A stretch of 64,000 nucleotides of DNA from CBDFFW01 sp965246945 (GCA_965246945.1 CBDFFW010000001.1:310001-374000), one strand, 5' to 3'; positions 52,609 through 62,536 are shown, counted from the first letter of the stretch. A program made the numbers and translations. Notes: a model not told the origin generated them from the letters alone.

Positions 52609-53917
52609 TTTCATCGGCTAAAGGGGGTTGTTTGCTCACCATCACTTTGTCGACACGACGGCTATCCATATCCACCACTTCAAAAATGTAATGGTGCCAG
52701 CCAAAGCTATCGCCCTCATGCGGGATACGGCCGATTTGATGCAGCATAACACCGGCTAAGGTGTGGTAGTTTTCTTCGCCAGGTAAGTGATTGAGACGTA
52801 GTAAATCTTTCACCTCATCAATCGAAGTTTGGCCGTCTAATAACCAACTGCCATCATGGCGCAAAGTGGGTTCGCCCGCCGCATCGGCAACATCGCTATC
52901 ACCTGGCAACGCGCCGACAATGGCTTCCATTAGATCCACGTAAGTGACAATACCTTCCAGCACGCCGTATTCATCGACAATGAAACCCATATGAATGGTT
53001 TTTTCTTTAACGCGTTCGAGGATCGATAAGATTGAAGTGGTTTCTGGTAAAATGGTCGGCTCGTGCATCGCTTTGCGCAGATTCAATGGTTCACCTGCCA
53101 ATTGCTGATCCAGCAAATCACGCGAGCGGGCAACACCTAGTAAGTGATCCGGCGTGGTATCGCAGACGGGATAGGCAGCATGGCGGGTATCGCGAATAGC
53201 CTGCACAATTTCAGCTTCCGACCAATTGACATCCAGCCAATCGAGATCATTGCGTGCGGTCATAATCGCGCGCACGGGCCGGTCGGCCAGCCGTAGCACG
53301 CGGCGGATCATTTGCTGTTCAGCATGTTCGAAAACACCGGTATTGGTGCCTTCTTCCACCATGGCTTTGACTTCTTCTTCCGTCACCGTATCTGGCGCGG
53401 TAAGTTTAAGGCCCAATATTTTAATCACAAAATTATTGGAGTTGCGCAGTAGGCCAATCAAGGGCTGCACCATATGCGCAAAACTGAGCATGAAAGGCGC
53501 AACAATGGCGGCATAACGTTCGGCGTGCGAAATGGCGATCTTTTTGGGTAATAGTTCTCCGAATAGCAAGGTGAAATAACCAACGAGGACGACGACAAAT
53601 GGCAAAGCAATGGCTTCACCATGCGGATCAAACATTGGAATGGAATTCAATACTGTGCCTAGTTTTTCGGAAAGGGCGGCACCTGAAAAGACACCGGCCA
53701 AAATTTGAAAGGCGGTGATGGCAATTTGCGTGGCCGGAACGAAATCATCCGGATTTTCAGCCAGGCGCAGCGCTTTGGCGGCACCCTTGCTACCATTTTT
53801 AGCCAGCAGGCGCAGGCGGGTTTTATTGGCCGATAAGACCGCCAATTCTGCCAAGGCAAAGAGACCGTTGCCGATGATCAAGCCGGCGGTCATTACAAGT
53901 TCTAACCATAAAGACAT
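52586..53917 (-). CDS. CNNM/CorC-type membrane protein with CBS domains
   Basis: 443 aa. An N-terminal DUF21 membrane domain has about four helices (LVMTAGLIIGNGLFALAELA, then IAITAFQILAGVFSG). Two CBS domains follow (RPVRAIMTARNDLDWLD and TIHMGFIVDEYGVLEGIVTY), and a C-terminal CorC/HlyC domain ends the protein. Such proteins are linked to Mg2+ and Co2+ efflux; the 'hemolysin' label is historical. Convergent overlap with the pseudouridine synthase gene. Confidence 0.88.
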   Translation of the reverse strand: MSLWLELVMTAGLIIGNGLFALAELAVLSANKTRLRLLAKNGSKGAAKALRLAENPDDFVPATQIAITAFQILAGVFSGAALSEKLGTVLNSIPMFDPHGEAIALPFVVVLVGYFTLLFGELLPKKIAISHAERYAAIVAPFMLSFAHMVQPLIGLLRNSNNFVIKILGLKLTAPDTVTEEEVKAMVEEGTNTGVFEHAEQQMIRRVLRLADRPVRAIMTARNDLDWLDVNWSEAEIVQAIRDTRHAAYPVCDTTPDHLLGVARSRDLLDQQLAGEPLNLRKAMHEPTILPETTSILSILERVKEKTIHMGFIVDEYGVLEGIVTYVDLMEAIVGALPGDSDVADAAGEPTLRHDGSWLLDGQTSIDEVKDLLRLNHLPGEENYHTLAGVMLHQIGRIPHEGDSFGWHHYIFEVVDMDSRRVDKVMVSKQPPLADEITPETVF

Positions 53918-53957
53918 TGATTTTATTTACATGGATTAATGGACAATGACCAGCCTA

Positions 53958-55466
53958 TCAGCGGGATAACTGCTGTTGCAGATCATCTAATGTGAGGATT
54001 TGCGGCAATATTGCCGGTTCGCCATGGTGATACCACACATAAAGTGGAATGCCAACACGTTGGTAACTGGCTAAAAACGCGGTGATCGCTGGGTTACGGT
54101 TTGTCCAATCCAAACGGAATGTTTTCACCTGATTGGCTTTAAATAAATTTTGAATGGTGTGCGTATCAATCACGTGCCATTCATTGAATTTGCAAGTTAA
54201 ACACCAATCCGCGGTGACATCGACAAAGACGTTGTCATTGGTAGCAAGAGCGGTTGTTACATCAGCCACGGTATCGGATAATACGCTGTGTTGTGTGGCA
54301 TGGGCATTTGGCAGCAACGAAAATAGCCAAATGGCCGAAGCAACCAGAATGCTAGCCATAACATAACGCATATAACGCAGCCAGGGGCCAGGTTTGGGCA
54401 GATAGCGGCGCCAGCTAGGGATGAGCAGCAATAAGATGATGGGCAAGGCATAGCCTAAGCCTAAACAGGTAAAGATGATGAAACTGCTAAATGAATTTTG
54501 ACCAAATGCAGTAAATAATAATGGGCCGAGCAGCGGGCCAGTGCATGGCAAAGCAAGCAACATCCCTAAAGCGCCCATGATGAAATGATCGAAGTAAGGA
54601 TGCAATAGAGATTTTGATGTTAGCGATAAGCGAATAAATGGGGTGCCGCTGATGACCCAAATGGCTGATATTAAAATAATACCAATGAGTATTTCGATAA
54701 AGATCTTTGATTGCCACAAAAATTCAAAACCAAAATTAGTATGTAAGATGCTGCGCGCTAAATAAATGATAGCCAGCATGATATAAAGGCTGGTGAATAA
54801 ACCTACTATATAGGCCATCAATGCTTTGCGTGCGCCATAAGGCGCTTGTAACAAGCTAGTAGTTTTGATCAGTAATAAAGGCAAAACACAGGGCATTAAA
54901 TTCATTAACAATCCCGCCAGCAGCGCAGTGCCAGCCAGTATCCACCATGGAAAAATTGAGCTGTGGGCTTGTTGGATAAACTGCGCCTCTGCACTGGCCA
55001 CCGCTATGTCACCAATTTGCAGCGGCAGGCTTAGTCCGGCAGTTTCAGGAATGCAGGTTGCAGCACAAATCAGATAATCAATCTTGGCTTGTAAAGTGAC
55101 GGGACCAATAGTGGCATCGTTTGGAATATGAGCAGTAAAGGGTAGCAGGATTTTATTTTTATAAATATGGCTGATTAAGTTGGGCGGTGTGATGATGGTT
55201 TCAACAGGCGGCCAGCTGAATTTACTAATTTGCCAAGTGGCTGGAGATAGCCATTGCATGGTTAATGACTGGCCGACATCGCCAGGATCTTGCGCATAAG
55301 TGTGCCAGCCAGGGGGCAATTTCTGTTGAATAGCCAATTGGACGGTGCTGCCAGCTACCACGACAGTCTGCGCACTGAGTAATTGATTTTCTGCTTTTAA
55401 AGCCACTGCTTGGGCAGGTGAAAACCATAACCAAGCAAGCAAAAAGGCAAATAGCCAACGGGTCAT
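53958..55466 (-). CDS. DsbD-like thiol:disulfide interchange protein
   Basis: 502 aa. Signal peptide, then an N-terminal periplasmic domain with YLICAATCIPETAGL (active Cys pair), a central domain of about eight membrane helices (LMNLMPCVLPLLLIKTTSLL with a conserved Cys, and LLALPCTGPLLGPLL), and a C-terminal thioredoxin fold with ADWCLTCKFNE (CxxC). It passes electrons from cytosolic thioredoxin to the periplasm. ScsB-type relatives are similar. ATG 55466 (MTRWLFAFLL) is preferred over 55514. It lies 25 bp after phoB. Confidence 0.9.
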   Translation of the reverse strand: MTRWLFAFLLAWLWFSPAQAVALKAENQLLSAQTVVVAGSTVQLAIQQKLPPGWHTYAQDPGDVGQSLTMQWLSPATWQISKFSWPPVETIITPPNLISHIYKNKILLPFTAHIPNDATIGPVTLQAKIDYLICAATCIPETAGLSLPLQIGDIAVASAEAQFIQQAHSSIFPWWILAGTALLAGLLMNLMPCVLPLLLIKTTSLLQAPYGARKALMAYIVGLFTSLYIMLAIIYLARSILHTNFGFEFLWQSKIFIEILIGIILISAIWVISGTPFIRLSLTSKSLLHPYFDHFIMGALGMLLALPCTGPLLGPLLFTAFGQNSFSSFIIFTCLGLGYALPIILLLLIPSWRRYLPKPGPWLRYMRYVMASILVASAIWLFSLLPNAHATQHSVLSDTVADVTTALATNDNVFVDVTADWCLTCKFNEWHVIDTHTIQNLFKANQVKTFRLDWTNRNPAITAFLASYQRVGIPLYVWYHHGEPAILPQILTLDDLQQQLSR

Positions 55467-55491
55467 GCCGTTAGCATAGCAATAAAATGAA

Positions 55492-56220
55492 TTAACCGGA
55501 AATTTTCTCGCCACTACCTGCTGGTTCTAACGCATAACCGGCTGAGCGGACGGTGCGGATGACATCTGGCTCGCCGCCTTCGTTCAATGCCACACGCAAG
55601 CGGCGAATATGCACATCAACGGTGCGCACTTCCACATACACATCGTGCCCCCAGATTTGGTTTAATAGCTGTTCGCGGCTGTAAACTTTGCCTGGGTTTT
55701 GCATTAAGAGACGTAAAATTTTGAATTCGGTTGGTCCCAAATGCAATTCACGCTCGCCGCGGAAAACGCGGAAACCGGAAGTGTCCATCTTCAAATCATC
55801 GACTTCAATTACTTTGTCGACGCGCAAATTGCTGACGCGGCGCAAAACAGCATTCACGCGCGCGATAAGTTCAGCCGGTGAAAAGGGTTTGGTGACATAA
55901 TCATCGGCGCCGACATCAAGCGCGCGAATTTTATCGCCTTCTTCGCCGCGGGCGGTCACCATAATAATTGGAATATGACGGGTGGTTTCGTTGCGGCGCA
56001 GCACGCGGCATACTTCTAAACCAGACAAAAGCGGGATCATCCAATCCAATAGCACCAAATCTGGGATATCATGTTTGGCAGTTTCCACGGCTTCTTCGCC
56101 GTTGCGGGCGACCAATACATTAAAGCTCGCGGCTTCTAAATTGTATTTCAGCAGGGTGACGATGTCTTCCTCGTCCTCCACAATCAGGACTGAGTGTTTG
56201 ATTTCGCCTTTATCACGCAT
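55492..56220 (-). CDS. phoB: Response regulator, PhoB/OmpR family
   Basis: 242 aa. The receiver has VEDEEDI and LLDWMIPLLSG, with the phosphoacceptor Asp in LLDWM, then VTARGEE and VTKPFSP. The C-terminal winged helix shows LTEFKILRLLMQ-type motifs (GPTEFKILRLLMQNPGKVYSR) and DVHIRRLRVAL. AAGGAAA lies before ATG 56220. No phoR is adjacent; the kinase at 39150 is a distant candidate only. The PhoB call is by similarity; other OmpR-type roles are possible. Confidence 0.88.
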   Translation of the reverse strand: MRDKGEIKHSVLIVEDEEDIVTLLKYNLEAASFNVLVARNGEEAVETAKHDIPDLVLLDWMIPLLSGLEVCRVLRRNETTRHIPIIMVTARGEEGDKIRALDVGADDYVTKPFSPAELIARVNAVLRRVSNLRVDKVIEVDDLKMDTSGFRVFRGERELHLGPTEFKILRLLMQNPGKVYSREQLLNQIWGHDVYVEVRTVDVHIRRLRVALNEGGEPDVIRTVRSAGYALEPAGSGEKISG

Positions 56221-56265
56221 GATGGTTTCCTTTTTAAGGCGATTCAATCGTAATTACTACTATTG

Positions 56266-56577
56266 TTAACGGGTGCGCACTTTGGCCGTAAAATTCTGAA
56301 TATAATTCTTCGGCGGGATTTTACGGTGTTGCGGCTGGATCAAATCATAAACAATACCTTTTTCTTCGGCGAAAGCTTGGGCTGCTTCGGCAGTGGGGAA
56401 ATAAATCCTTACCTGTTGGGTAGTACTATTATTGCTCTGCCAACCCATTAAGGGTTCCGGCGTGGTACGGTCATTCGGCAAATATTCCAGCACCCAGGCC
56501 TTATCTACCAAACCGCGACCAGACTGCATGGTCGATTTAGTCGGTTGATAAAGACGGGCACGGATTTGGTTTGGCAC
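56266..56577 (-). CDS. ETC complex I accessory subunit, NDUFS4-like
   Basis: 103 aa soluble protein. ARLYQPTKSTMQSGRGL, AWVLEYLPNDRTTPEPLMGW and QVRIYFPTAEAAQAFAEEKG are the NDUFS4 hallmarks. The protein is an accessory subunit of NADH:quinone oxidoreductase found in alphaproteobacteria and mitochondria, which supports the class assignment. No nuo gene is adjacent. Confidence 0.92.
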   Translation of the reverse strand: MPNQIRARLYQPTKSTMQSGRGLVDKAWVLEYLPNDRTTPEPLMGWQSNNSTTQQVRIYFPTAEAAQAFAEEKGIVYDLIQPQHRKIPPKNYIQNFTAKVRTR

Positions 56578-56618
56578 AGGTTTAAAATGGCATTGTCGTG
56601 CTTAGCGGTCAATCTTGC

Positions 56619-56752
56619 CGTCATCTCAAAGAAAGTCGGGATCCAATGGCAAAAAATTGCGCTGAAAGCGTTCAAAATAAAGATAATCTTTGCGTCATGC
56701 GATGCATGACACTTTATTAGATCACTGGATCCCGACTTTCGTCGGGATGACG
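56619..56752. repeat. Intergenic palindromic repeat (CGTCAT-type), copy 3
   Basis: Starts CGTCATC and ends GGGATGACG. Long arms GAAAGTCGGGATCCA (56631-56645) and TGGATCCCGACTTTC (56726-56740) match as a perfect 15-bp inverted repeat, and the right end also folds alone (ATCCCGAC-TTTC-GTCGGGAT). It lies just before truA. Confidence 0.85.
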
Positions 56753-56761
56753 ACTAAAAAA

Positions 56762-57499
56762 ATGCCCCGCTTTAAAATCATAGTTGAATATGACGGTACG
56801 CCTTTTAGCGGCTGGCAAATTCAAAGCCAGAACCTGTCCATCCAATGGGTGATTGAACAGGCCTTGGAAATCTTGGCCAAACAGCATGTGCCGACCATTG
56901 TGGCCGGGCGGACGGATGCGGGCGTGCATGCGCGTGGGCAAGTATTTCATTGCGATTTAGATTTAGATATCACGCCGCAGCGGGTGTGTGATGCGTTAAA
57001 CGCCTTGGTGCGGCCGCATCCAATCAGCTGCTTGCGGGGTGAAATTGTCCCGCCAACTTTTAGTGCACGCGTATCGGCTAAGCAGCGGCATTACCGTTAT
57101 ATCATTATAAATCGCCGCGCACCGGCAATGCTGGAAACCAAACGGGTTTGGCATGTGGTGAAACCGCTTAATATTTCAGCTATGCAGCAGGCTGCCAAAG
57201 ATTTAATTGGCCGGCATGATTTTACATCTTTTCGCGCCAATGAATGCCAGGCGAAAATGCCGCTTCGGACCCTTGATCAGCTCAATCTCAAAATAGAAGG
57301 GGAATATTTAATTGCCGATATAAGTGCGCGCGCTTTTCTGCATCACCAGGTGCGCAATATGATTGGCACATTAAATGATATTGGTTTGGGCAAATTGCCG
57401 GTTAATGGTATTCCGAATATTATCGCAGCCCGCGACCGCCGTGCGGCGGGTCAAACCGCCCCGCCACATGGGTTGTATTTTATGCGGGTAGATTATTAA
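56762..57499 (+). CDS. truA: tRNA pseudouridine(38-40) synthase
   Basis: 245 aa. FKIIVEYDGTPFSGWQIQ and GRTDAGVHARGQVFH, the latter with the catalytic Asp, are TruA signatures; FRANECQ and FLHHQVRNMIGTL follow. ATG 56762 fits the family start; a longer in-frame start at 56690 would translate the repeat element and is rejected. Convergent with the antiporter gene. Confidence 0.95.
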   Translation: MPRFKIIVEYDGTPFSGWQIQSQNLSIQWVIEQALEILAKQHVPTIVAGRTDAGVHARGQVFHCDLDLDITPQRVCDALNALVRPHPISCLRGEIVPPTFSARVSAKQRHYRYIIINRRAPAMLETKRVWHVVKPLNISAMQQAAKDLIGRHDFTSFRANECQAKMPLRTLDQLNLKIEGEYLIADISARAFLHHQVRNMIGTLNDIGLGKLPVNGIPNIIAARDRRAAGQTAPPHGLYFMRVDY

Positions 57500-57509
57500 T
57501 CCTGCATGC

Positions 57510-59126
57510 TTAGCCTTTTACACGCGGACGGCGACGTTTGAAGCGGCTGGCCATCAAGTCTAAATCGCGGTAAACCTCATGCAGCACATCATCGCCAACT
57601 TTAAAATTTTGGCGTAATTCCAAAATCGCTTGCCGCTCCGCTTTTAAGACATCTTGCCATAAACTATATTCCGTTTGCAGTAAGGGATGATGGGACATTT
57701 GATATTTTTCGCTCGGCACAGCGCTTAATTGCGTGGTGGGCCCTTCGCCTAAATAAAACAGCCGGTCTTCATAAAAACTTTTCATACGGGCCAGCGCGGC
57801 TTCGTGATCGGTGCCTTTTTGTTCCAGCTCGCCAATTTTACCTAGGGCAGCGCTGATGGCGACATGGCGGGCTTCCCATTCTTCCTGCAGCAATTTAGGA
57901 TTAAATTGCAGACGTAAACGCTTTAAAATGAAAGGCAAGCTAAGCCCTTGCAGCACCACAGTGAAAACAATGACTGAAAAGGCCAAAAACATGACCAAAT
58001 CGCGTTCCGCAAACGGTTTGCCATTGGCCAGCGTTAGCGGTAATGCCAGCGCGGTGGCTAGTGAGACCATGCCGCGGATGCCGGTCCATGCAATCACAAA
58101 CACATTTTGCCAAGCGGGGAACGGTTCGCGTTCCCGCAAGCGGGATGATAGAGCGCGCAAGCCGTAAGTCGCCAAAAACACATAGGCAAAGCGGCTAATA
58201 ACCGCCATACCGCAGACAATCATCGCATAATAAAATAATTGCCAGTTGGTATATTGGGTCAAACGGCCAACCACTTCCGGCATATGCAAGCCGATCAACA
58301 CAAAGGCGATGGCGTTCAAAATATAAACGGCCATATGCCACACCGCTTCATACGGAATGCGGAAGGCGGGTTTAAAGACGGTTGGGGCATACCAGCCAAT
58401 CGTTAATCCGGTTGTGACCACGGCGAAAACACCAGAAGTTTGACAGCTTTCAGCCAGGAAATAACCCAAATACGGCACCAAAAAGGTGCAGATAATTTCG
58501 ATTGAGCTTTCTTTGATCAACGGGAAAATTCGAATGAATAAATAGCCCAGAATAATGCCAATAACCGGTCCGCCCGTAATCATCCATGCAAAATCCCGCG
58601 CTGCAAATAAAGGTGAAAAATGGCCAGTGATTAAAACCACAATCGCCAATTGGTAGAAAACCAGTCCGGTGGCATCATTCAGTAATGTTTCGCCTTCTAA
58701 AATTTGCAAAATACGCTTTGGCACATGCACGCGCCGCAAAATGCTGATAGCCGCCACGGCATCGGGCGGAGAAATAATCGCACCCAGCACAATCGCCGCG
58801 GTTAGGCCCATATCTGGAATATAAAATTCAGCGACATAGCCCACGGCAAACGGGGTGACCAGCACCAAACCAAAGGCCAATAACAAAATAGGCCGCCAAT
58901 TGGCGCGCAAATCGCGCAAAGATGTAAAATAAGCAGCTTCCATTAATAATGGCGGCAAGAAAATCGGTAAAATCCAACTGGGGGCAATGGTAAAATCTTG
59001 AAAAATGGCAAATTTTGCCATGGCCAAGCCACCCAGCAAAAAGACGATGGGTTCCGGAATATGAAGGCGGCGCGCGATAACGCCTAACACGCATAGAGCC
59101 AAAATTGCGATAAGGATAACAGCCAC
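57510..59126 (-). CDS. Na+/H+ antiporter, CPA1 family
   Basis: 538 aa inner membrane protein with about 12 helices. LGAIISPPDAVAAISILRR and LEGETLLNDATGLVFYQLA are CPA1 motifs with the transport Asp residues; FVIAWTGIRGMVSLATALAL is the conserved late helix. The C-terminal ~120 residues are a cytosolic charged tail (LRLQFNPKLLQEEWEARH...). It uses the proton gradient to expel Na+ or K+, for pH and salt balance. Specific ion unknown. Confidence 0.9.
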   Translation of the reverse strand: MAVILIAILALCVLGVIARRLHIPEPIVFLLGGLAMAKFAIFQDFTIAPSWILPIFLPPLLMEAAYFTSLRDLRANWRPILLLAFGLVLVTPFAVGYVAEFYIPDMGLTAAIVLGAIISPPDAVAAISILRRVHVPKRILQILEGETLLNDATGLVFYQLAIVVLITGHFSPLFAARDFAWMITGGPVIGIILGYLFIRIFPLIKESSIEIICTFLVPYLGYFLAESCQTSGVFAVVTTGLTIGWYAPTVFKPAFRIPYEAVWHMAVYILNAIAFVLIGLHMPEVVGRLTQYTNWQLFYYAMIVCGMAVISRFAYVFLATYGLRALSSRLREREPFPAWQNVFVIAWTGIRGMVSLATALALPLTLANGKPFAERDLVMFLAFSVIVFTVVLQGLSLPFILKRLRLQFNPKLLQEEWEARHVAISAALGKIGELEQKGTDHEAALARMKSFYEDRLFYLGEGPTTQLSAVPSEKYQMSHHPLLQTEYSLWQDVLKAERQAILELRQNFKVGDDVLHEVYRDLDLMASRFKRRRPRVKG

Positions 59127-59281
59127 GTTTCTAGTCTATGGATTATAGCGGTTTTGAAAAGTTTAAAATGTGACTATTACTTTATGAGTCTTTATATTTT
59201 TTTAGGAAAATGCATGGCGTTGCAATTGGTGTTGCGCCAGCAGCAACAAGAAGATATCAGCAATGCCTAAACCATAAATTC

Positions 59282-60877
59282 TTAAAGTTTAGCTGCATCA
59301 ATCAGCATTTTGGTATAGGCTTGCTGTGGGTTATCCCAAATGGTTTGCGTATCGCCATATTCGACTAATTTACCGCGTTGCAGGACAATCGTGCGCTGGG
59401 CCATGGCACGGATGACACGCCAGTCATGGCTGATCAGCAGATAGCTTAAGCCGTGCTGAGTTTGCAATTCGCGCAATAATGCCAACACCTGTTGTTGCGT
59501 GCTGGCATCGAGCGCGGAGGTGGGTTCATCCAATACAATCAATTTTGGCTGCAGAATGAGTGCGCGGGCAATGGCGATGCGTTGGCGCTGGCCGCCGGAA
59601 AATTCATGCGGATAGCGGTGGCGAGTAATAGGATCCAAGCCAACTTCCACCATGGCGGTGCAAACCAGTGCATCACGTTGCAGCGCATTCAATTCCGGCC
59701 GATGCACGCGCAACCCCTCGCCGATAATTTCATTGACTGGCAGGCGCGGTGATAAGGCACCGAACGGATCTTGGAACACCAATTGCACTTGCCGCCGCCA
59801 TTGCTGCAGGGTTTTGCCCTTTAATTGCAGTGCATCGGTACCGAGGATATTCACAGAACCAGTGGCATGAATTAAGCGCAATAAGCCTTGCACCAAGGTC
59901 GATTTGCCCGAGCCACTTTCGCCAACAATACCTAGAGTTTCACCGGCTTTTAATTCAAATGAGACATTATCCACAGCGGTGAAATAACCGGTAATGCGTT
60001 GCAGCACGCCCTGTTTAATCGGAAATTTGACGCTGAAATTCTGGACACTGACAATGGGGGGCGCAGAACTATTAATGGCTGGTGGCGCGCCGGGCGGCAC
60101 AGCATCTAACAATAATTTAGTGTAAGTTTGTTGCGGGTTTTCAAAAATTTGTGACGCTGGGCCGCTTTCCACGACCTGACCGTATTGCATGACCAGTACC
60201 TGGTCGGCCAGGCGGCGGACGATGCCCAAATCATGGCTGATGAGCAATATCGCCATGCCAGTTTCACGCCGCAGTTTTTGCAGCAGTTCGAGAATATGCT
60301 GTTGGACGGTAACATCCAGCGCCGTGGTCGGCTCGTCGGCAATCAGTAGTTTGGGATTATTCGCAATGGCCATCGCAATCATCACGCGCTGGCGCTGGCC
60401 GCCGGATAATTGATGTGGATAGGATTTTAATTTGGTTTCGGGCTGATCGATTTCGACTTGATTTAGCAATTCTAAAATACGCGTGCGCAGTGCCGCACGC
60501 TTAATGGTCGGGTTATGCAGCCAGATCGCTTCGCCGATTTGTTTTTCAACGGTATGTAATGGGTTTAGTGCCGACAGCGGCTCCTGAAAAATCATACCGA
60601 TATCGCCGCCGCGTAGGTTGCGCAGCAATGACCTTTTGGCACCAATTACTTCTTGGCTGTTAAATTGGATTGAGCCGGTAGGGTGTGAGGCGATTGAGGA
60701 AGGCAGCAATTGCAACAGCGATAACGCAGTCAGTGATTTGCCTGACCCGCTTTCACCCACCAGCGCGACACACTGACCGGCATCGATGGTGAAATTCTCA
60801 TTTTCAACCAGTGTACTGGCACCGCCATTGGGTTGGCGAAATGCGATAGCTAAACCCTTAACGGCAAGTAAAGTCAT
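59282..60877 (-). CDS. yejF: ABC transporter ATP-binding protein YejF-type (two ATPase domains)
   Basis: 531 aa. Two ABC ATPase halves, each with Walker A GESGSGKS (near residues 40 and 315), signatures SGGQRQR (LSGGQRQRVMIAMA and FSGGQRQRIAIARA) and Walker B (LLIADEPTTALDV and LIVLDEPTSALDA). It would drive the YejABEF peptide importer. The upstream gene is yejE, 3 bp away; yejA and yejB are not here. Confidence 0.92.
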   Translation of the reverse strand: MTLLAVKGLAIAFRQPNGGASTLVENENFTIDAGQCVALVGESGSGKSLTALSLLQLLPSSIASHPTGSIQFNSQEVIGAKRSLLRNLRGGDIGMIFQEPLSALNPLHTVEKQIGEAIWLHNPTIKRAALRTRILELLNQVEIDQPETKLKSYPHQLSGGQRQRVMIAMAIANNPKLLIADEPTTALDVTVQQHILELLQKLRRETGMAILLISHDLGIVRRLADQVLVMQYGQVVESGPASQIFENPQQTYTKLLLDAVPPGAPPAINSSAPPIVSVQNFSVKFPIKQGVLQRITGYFTAVDNVSFELKAGETLGIVGESGSGKSTLVQGLLRLIHATGSVNILGTDALQLKGKTLQQWRRQVQLVFQDPFGALSPRLPVNEIIGEGLRVHRPELNALQRDALVCTAMVEVGLDPITRHRYPHEFSGGQRQRIAIARALILQPKLIVLDEPTSALDASTQQQVLALLRELQTQHGLSYLLISHDWRVIRAMAQRTIVLQRGKLVEYGDTQTIWDNPQQAYTKMLIDAAKL

Positions 60878-60880
60878 GAC

Positions 60881-61900
60881 TTATACCCGCCGTGGGTCAA
60901 AGGCATCGCGCACGCCTTCGCCAATGAAGTTGAAGAGGGAGAGCAGGGCGGCTAGTGCGACAAAAATGGTGATGCCAAGCCAGGGTGCTTGCAAATTCGC
61001 TTTTGCCTGCGACAGCATTTCGCCCAGGGATGGCGAGCCAGGTGGCAGGCCGAGGCCGAGGAAATCAAGGCTGGTGAGTGTGGTAATTGCGCCGGTCATG
61101 ACAAAGGGCAGATAAGTGATCGTGGCAATCAGTGCATTGGGCAGAATATGCCGCCACATAATGGTGAGTTTGGGTACGCCCATCGCGCGTGCAGCTTTGA
61201 CATAATCGAAATTACGCGTGCGCAAAAATTCTGCGCGGACGACACCGACCAGATTAAGCCAGGCAAAGAGCAGTAAAAGTATTAAAAGGGTACCAAACCC
61301 AGGCTCGAAAAAACTGCCCATGATAATTAGCATATACAGCATCGGCAGGCCTGACCAAATTTCGATGAAGCGTTGACCAATCAGATCTACCCAGCCACCG
61401 AAAAAGCCCTGCAGTGCGCCGATAATAATGCCAACAATGGTCGATAGCACGGTGAGGATTAGCGCGAAGGCAAGCGATAGCCGCGCGCCATACAGCAACC
61501 GCGCCACGACATCGCGGCCCTGGTCATCTGTCCCAAACATATGTTGCTGGCCAGGCTTGGCTGGGGCTGGACCGCCTAATTGAAAATCAATCGTGTCATA
61601 GCGGAAATGATTGGGTGCCCATAATAGCCAGCCATCCTTGGCAATCAGCTTCTGGACGTAAGGATCGCGGTAATCGGCTTCGGTGTAAAAATCGCCGTCA
61701 AAATAGGTTTCGGGATAAGCTGTGAACGTGGGAAACAACAAATGTCCTTTGTAGCTACCAAGTAATGGGTGATCATTGGCCAGCAGTGGCGCGAGCAAAC
61801 AAAGCAACGTAACCAAACCAAGCAGCCAGAGCGAAATCAAGGCGCGCTTATTGGCTTTGAATTGGATCCAGCGGCGATGGCTAAGCGGTGAAAGCGGCAT
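60881..61900 (-). CDS. yejE: ABC transporter permease YejE
   Basis: 339 aa. About six membrane helices; the N-terminal segment carries LGSYKGHLLFPTFTAYPETYFDGD, typical of YejE. FGTDDQGRDVVARLLYGARLSL and RAMGVPKLTIMWRHILPNAL are the permease signatures with the EAA loop. It should pair with YejB, which is not upstream here; an unrelated exported protein gene is. Confidence 0.92.
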   Translation of the reverse strand: MPLSPLSHRRWIQFKANKRALISLWLLGLVTLLCLLAPLLANDHPLLGSYKGHLLFPTFTAYPETYFDGDFYTEADYRDPYVQKLIAKDGWLLWAPNHFRYDTIDFQLGGPAPAKPGQQHMFGTDDQGRDVVARLLYGARLSLAFALILTVLSTIVGIIIGALQGFFGGWVDLIGQRFIEIWSGLPMLYMLIIMGSFFEPGFGTLLILLLLFAWLNLVGVVRAEFLRTRNFDYVKAARAMGVPKLTIMWRHILPNALIATITYLPFVMTGAITTLTSLDFLGLGLPPGSPSLGEMLSQAKANLQAPWLGITIFVALAALLSLFNFIGEGVRDAFDPRRV

Positions 61901-61918
61901 GCACCTTCTTAAACCATT

Positions 61919-62536
61919 TTATGGCGTGAATTTCAATGTCACTTGCACTTTAGGACTGAAGAATGAGCGATAAGTACTTGCTGAAGCTTCTGCGCCCGCG
62001 CCAAATCCTACGCAGGCATGACTGTGGCGGCCTGTGGGTATATTTAATGCGGGTAGTTGAAGAAAAACTTTACCACTAATACGACATTCATTGCGGCCGC
62101 TTAATTCGTTACTCGGTAAAAAGCTTCTTGCTTCTGCCCCGGCTCCTAGCTGCAAAATAAATTTACCAGATTGCAGCTTGCGATCACGCCAATAGCCAAT
62201 TTGAAAACTGGGATTTTGTTCCATTAACAAATTAACAGGCAAACGTTGCCCTGGCTGTGCAAGGCTAACACGGGCACCGATTACCTTTTCAATTTGTTCA
62301 CCTTGGAAACCCAATTGTTTAAAACAATACCGGCTGTCACTATTAGGCTTTTGAGTCATTGCTTCAGCCGATAAAAAATACCGGTCACCAGCTTTTCGAG
62401 GCGGCGGCAGCAAGGCAGTTGCCGACGTAGTAACCGCTATGTGAATTGGCGGCGTGAGAACAGGTGGCGGATTTATAGGCGCTTCAGGTGCAGCAACCGG
62501 CACAAGTAAAGGAAATATGATTAAAGGTAAGGGCAT
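61919..62536 (-). CDS. Exported protein of unknown function (205 aa)
   Basis: A hydrophobic Pro-rich start (MPLPLIIFPLLVPVAAPEAP) works as signal or anchor, then a Pro/Thr/Ala linker and a globular part with KFILQLGAGAEARSF and HACVGFGAGAEASAS, two similar Gly/Ala stretches that hint at beta structure. Cysteines: three to four. I do not recognise it. The gene lies 18 bp before yejE, on the same strand, where yejB is expected. Confidence 0.6.
   Translation of the reverse strand: MPLPLIIFPLLVPVAAPEAPINPPPVLTPPIHIAVTTSATALLPPPRKAGDRYFLSAEAMTQKPNSDSRYCFKQLGFQGEQIEKVIGARVSLAQPGQRLPVNLLMEQNPSFQIGYWRDRKLQSGKFILQLGAGAEARSFLPSNELSGRNECRISGKVFLQLPALNIPTGRHSHACVGFGAGAEASASTYRSFFSPKVQVTLKFTP

Noticed and set aside
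59214..59270. An 18-codon frame with AGGA upstream between the antiporter and yejF genes
   Set aside because: Too short and low in information to support as a gene; Gln-rich by chance is likely.
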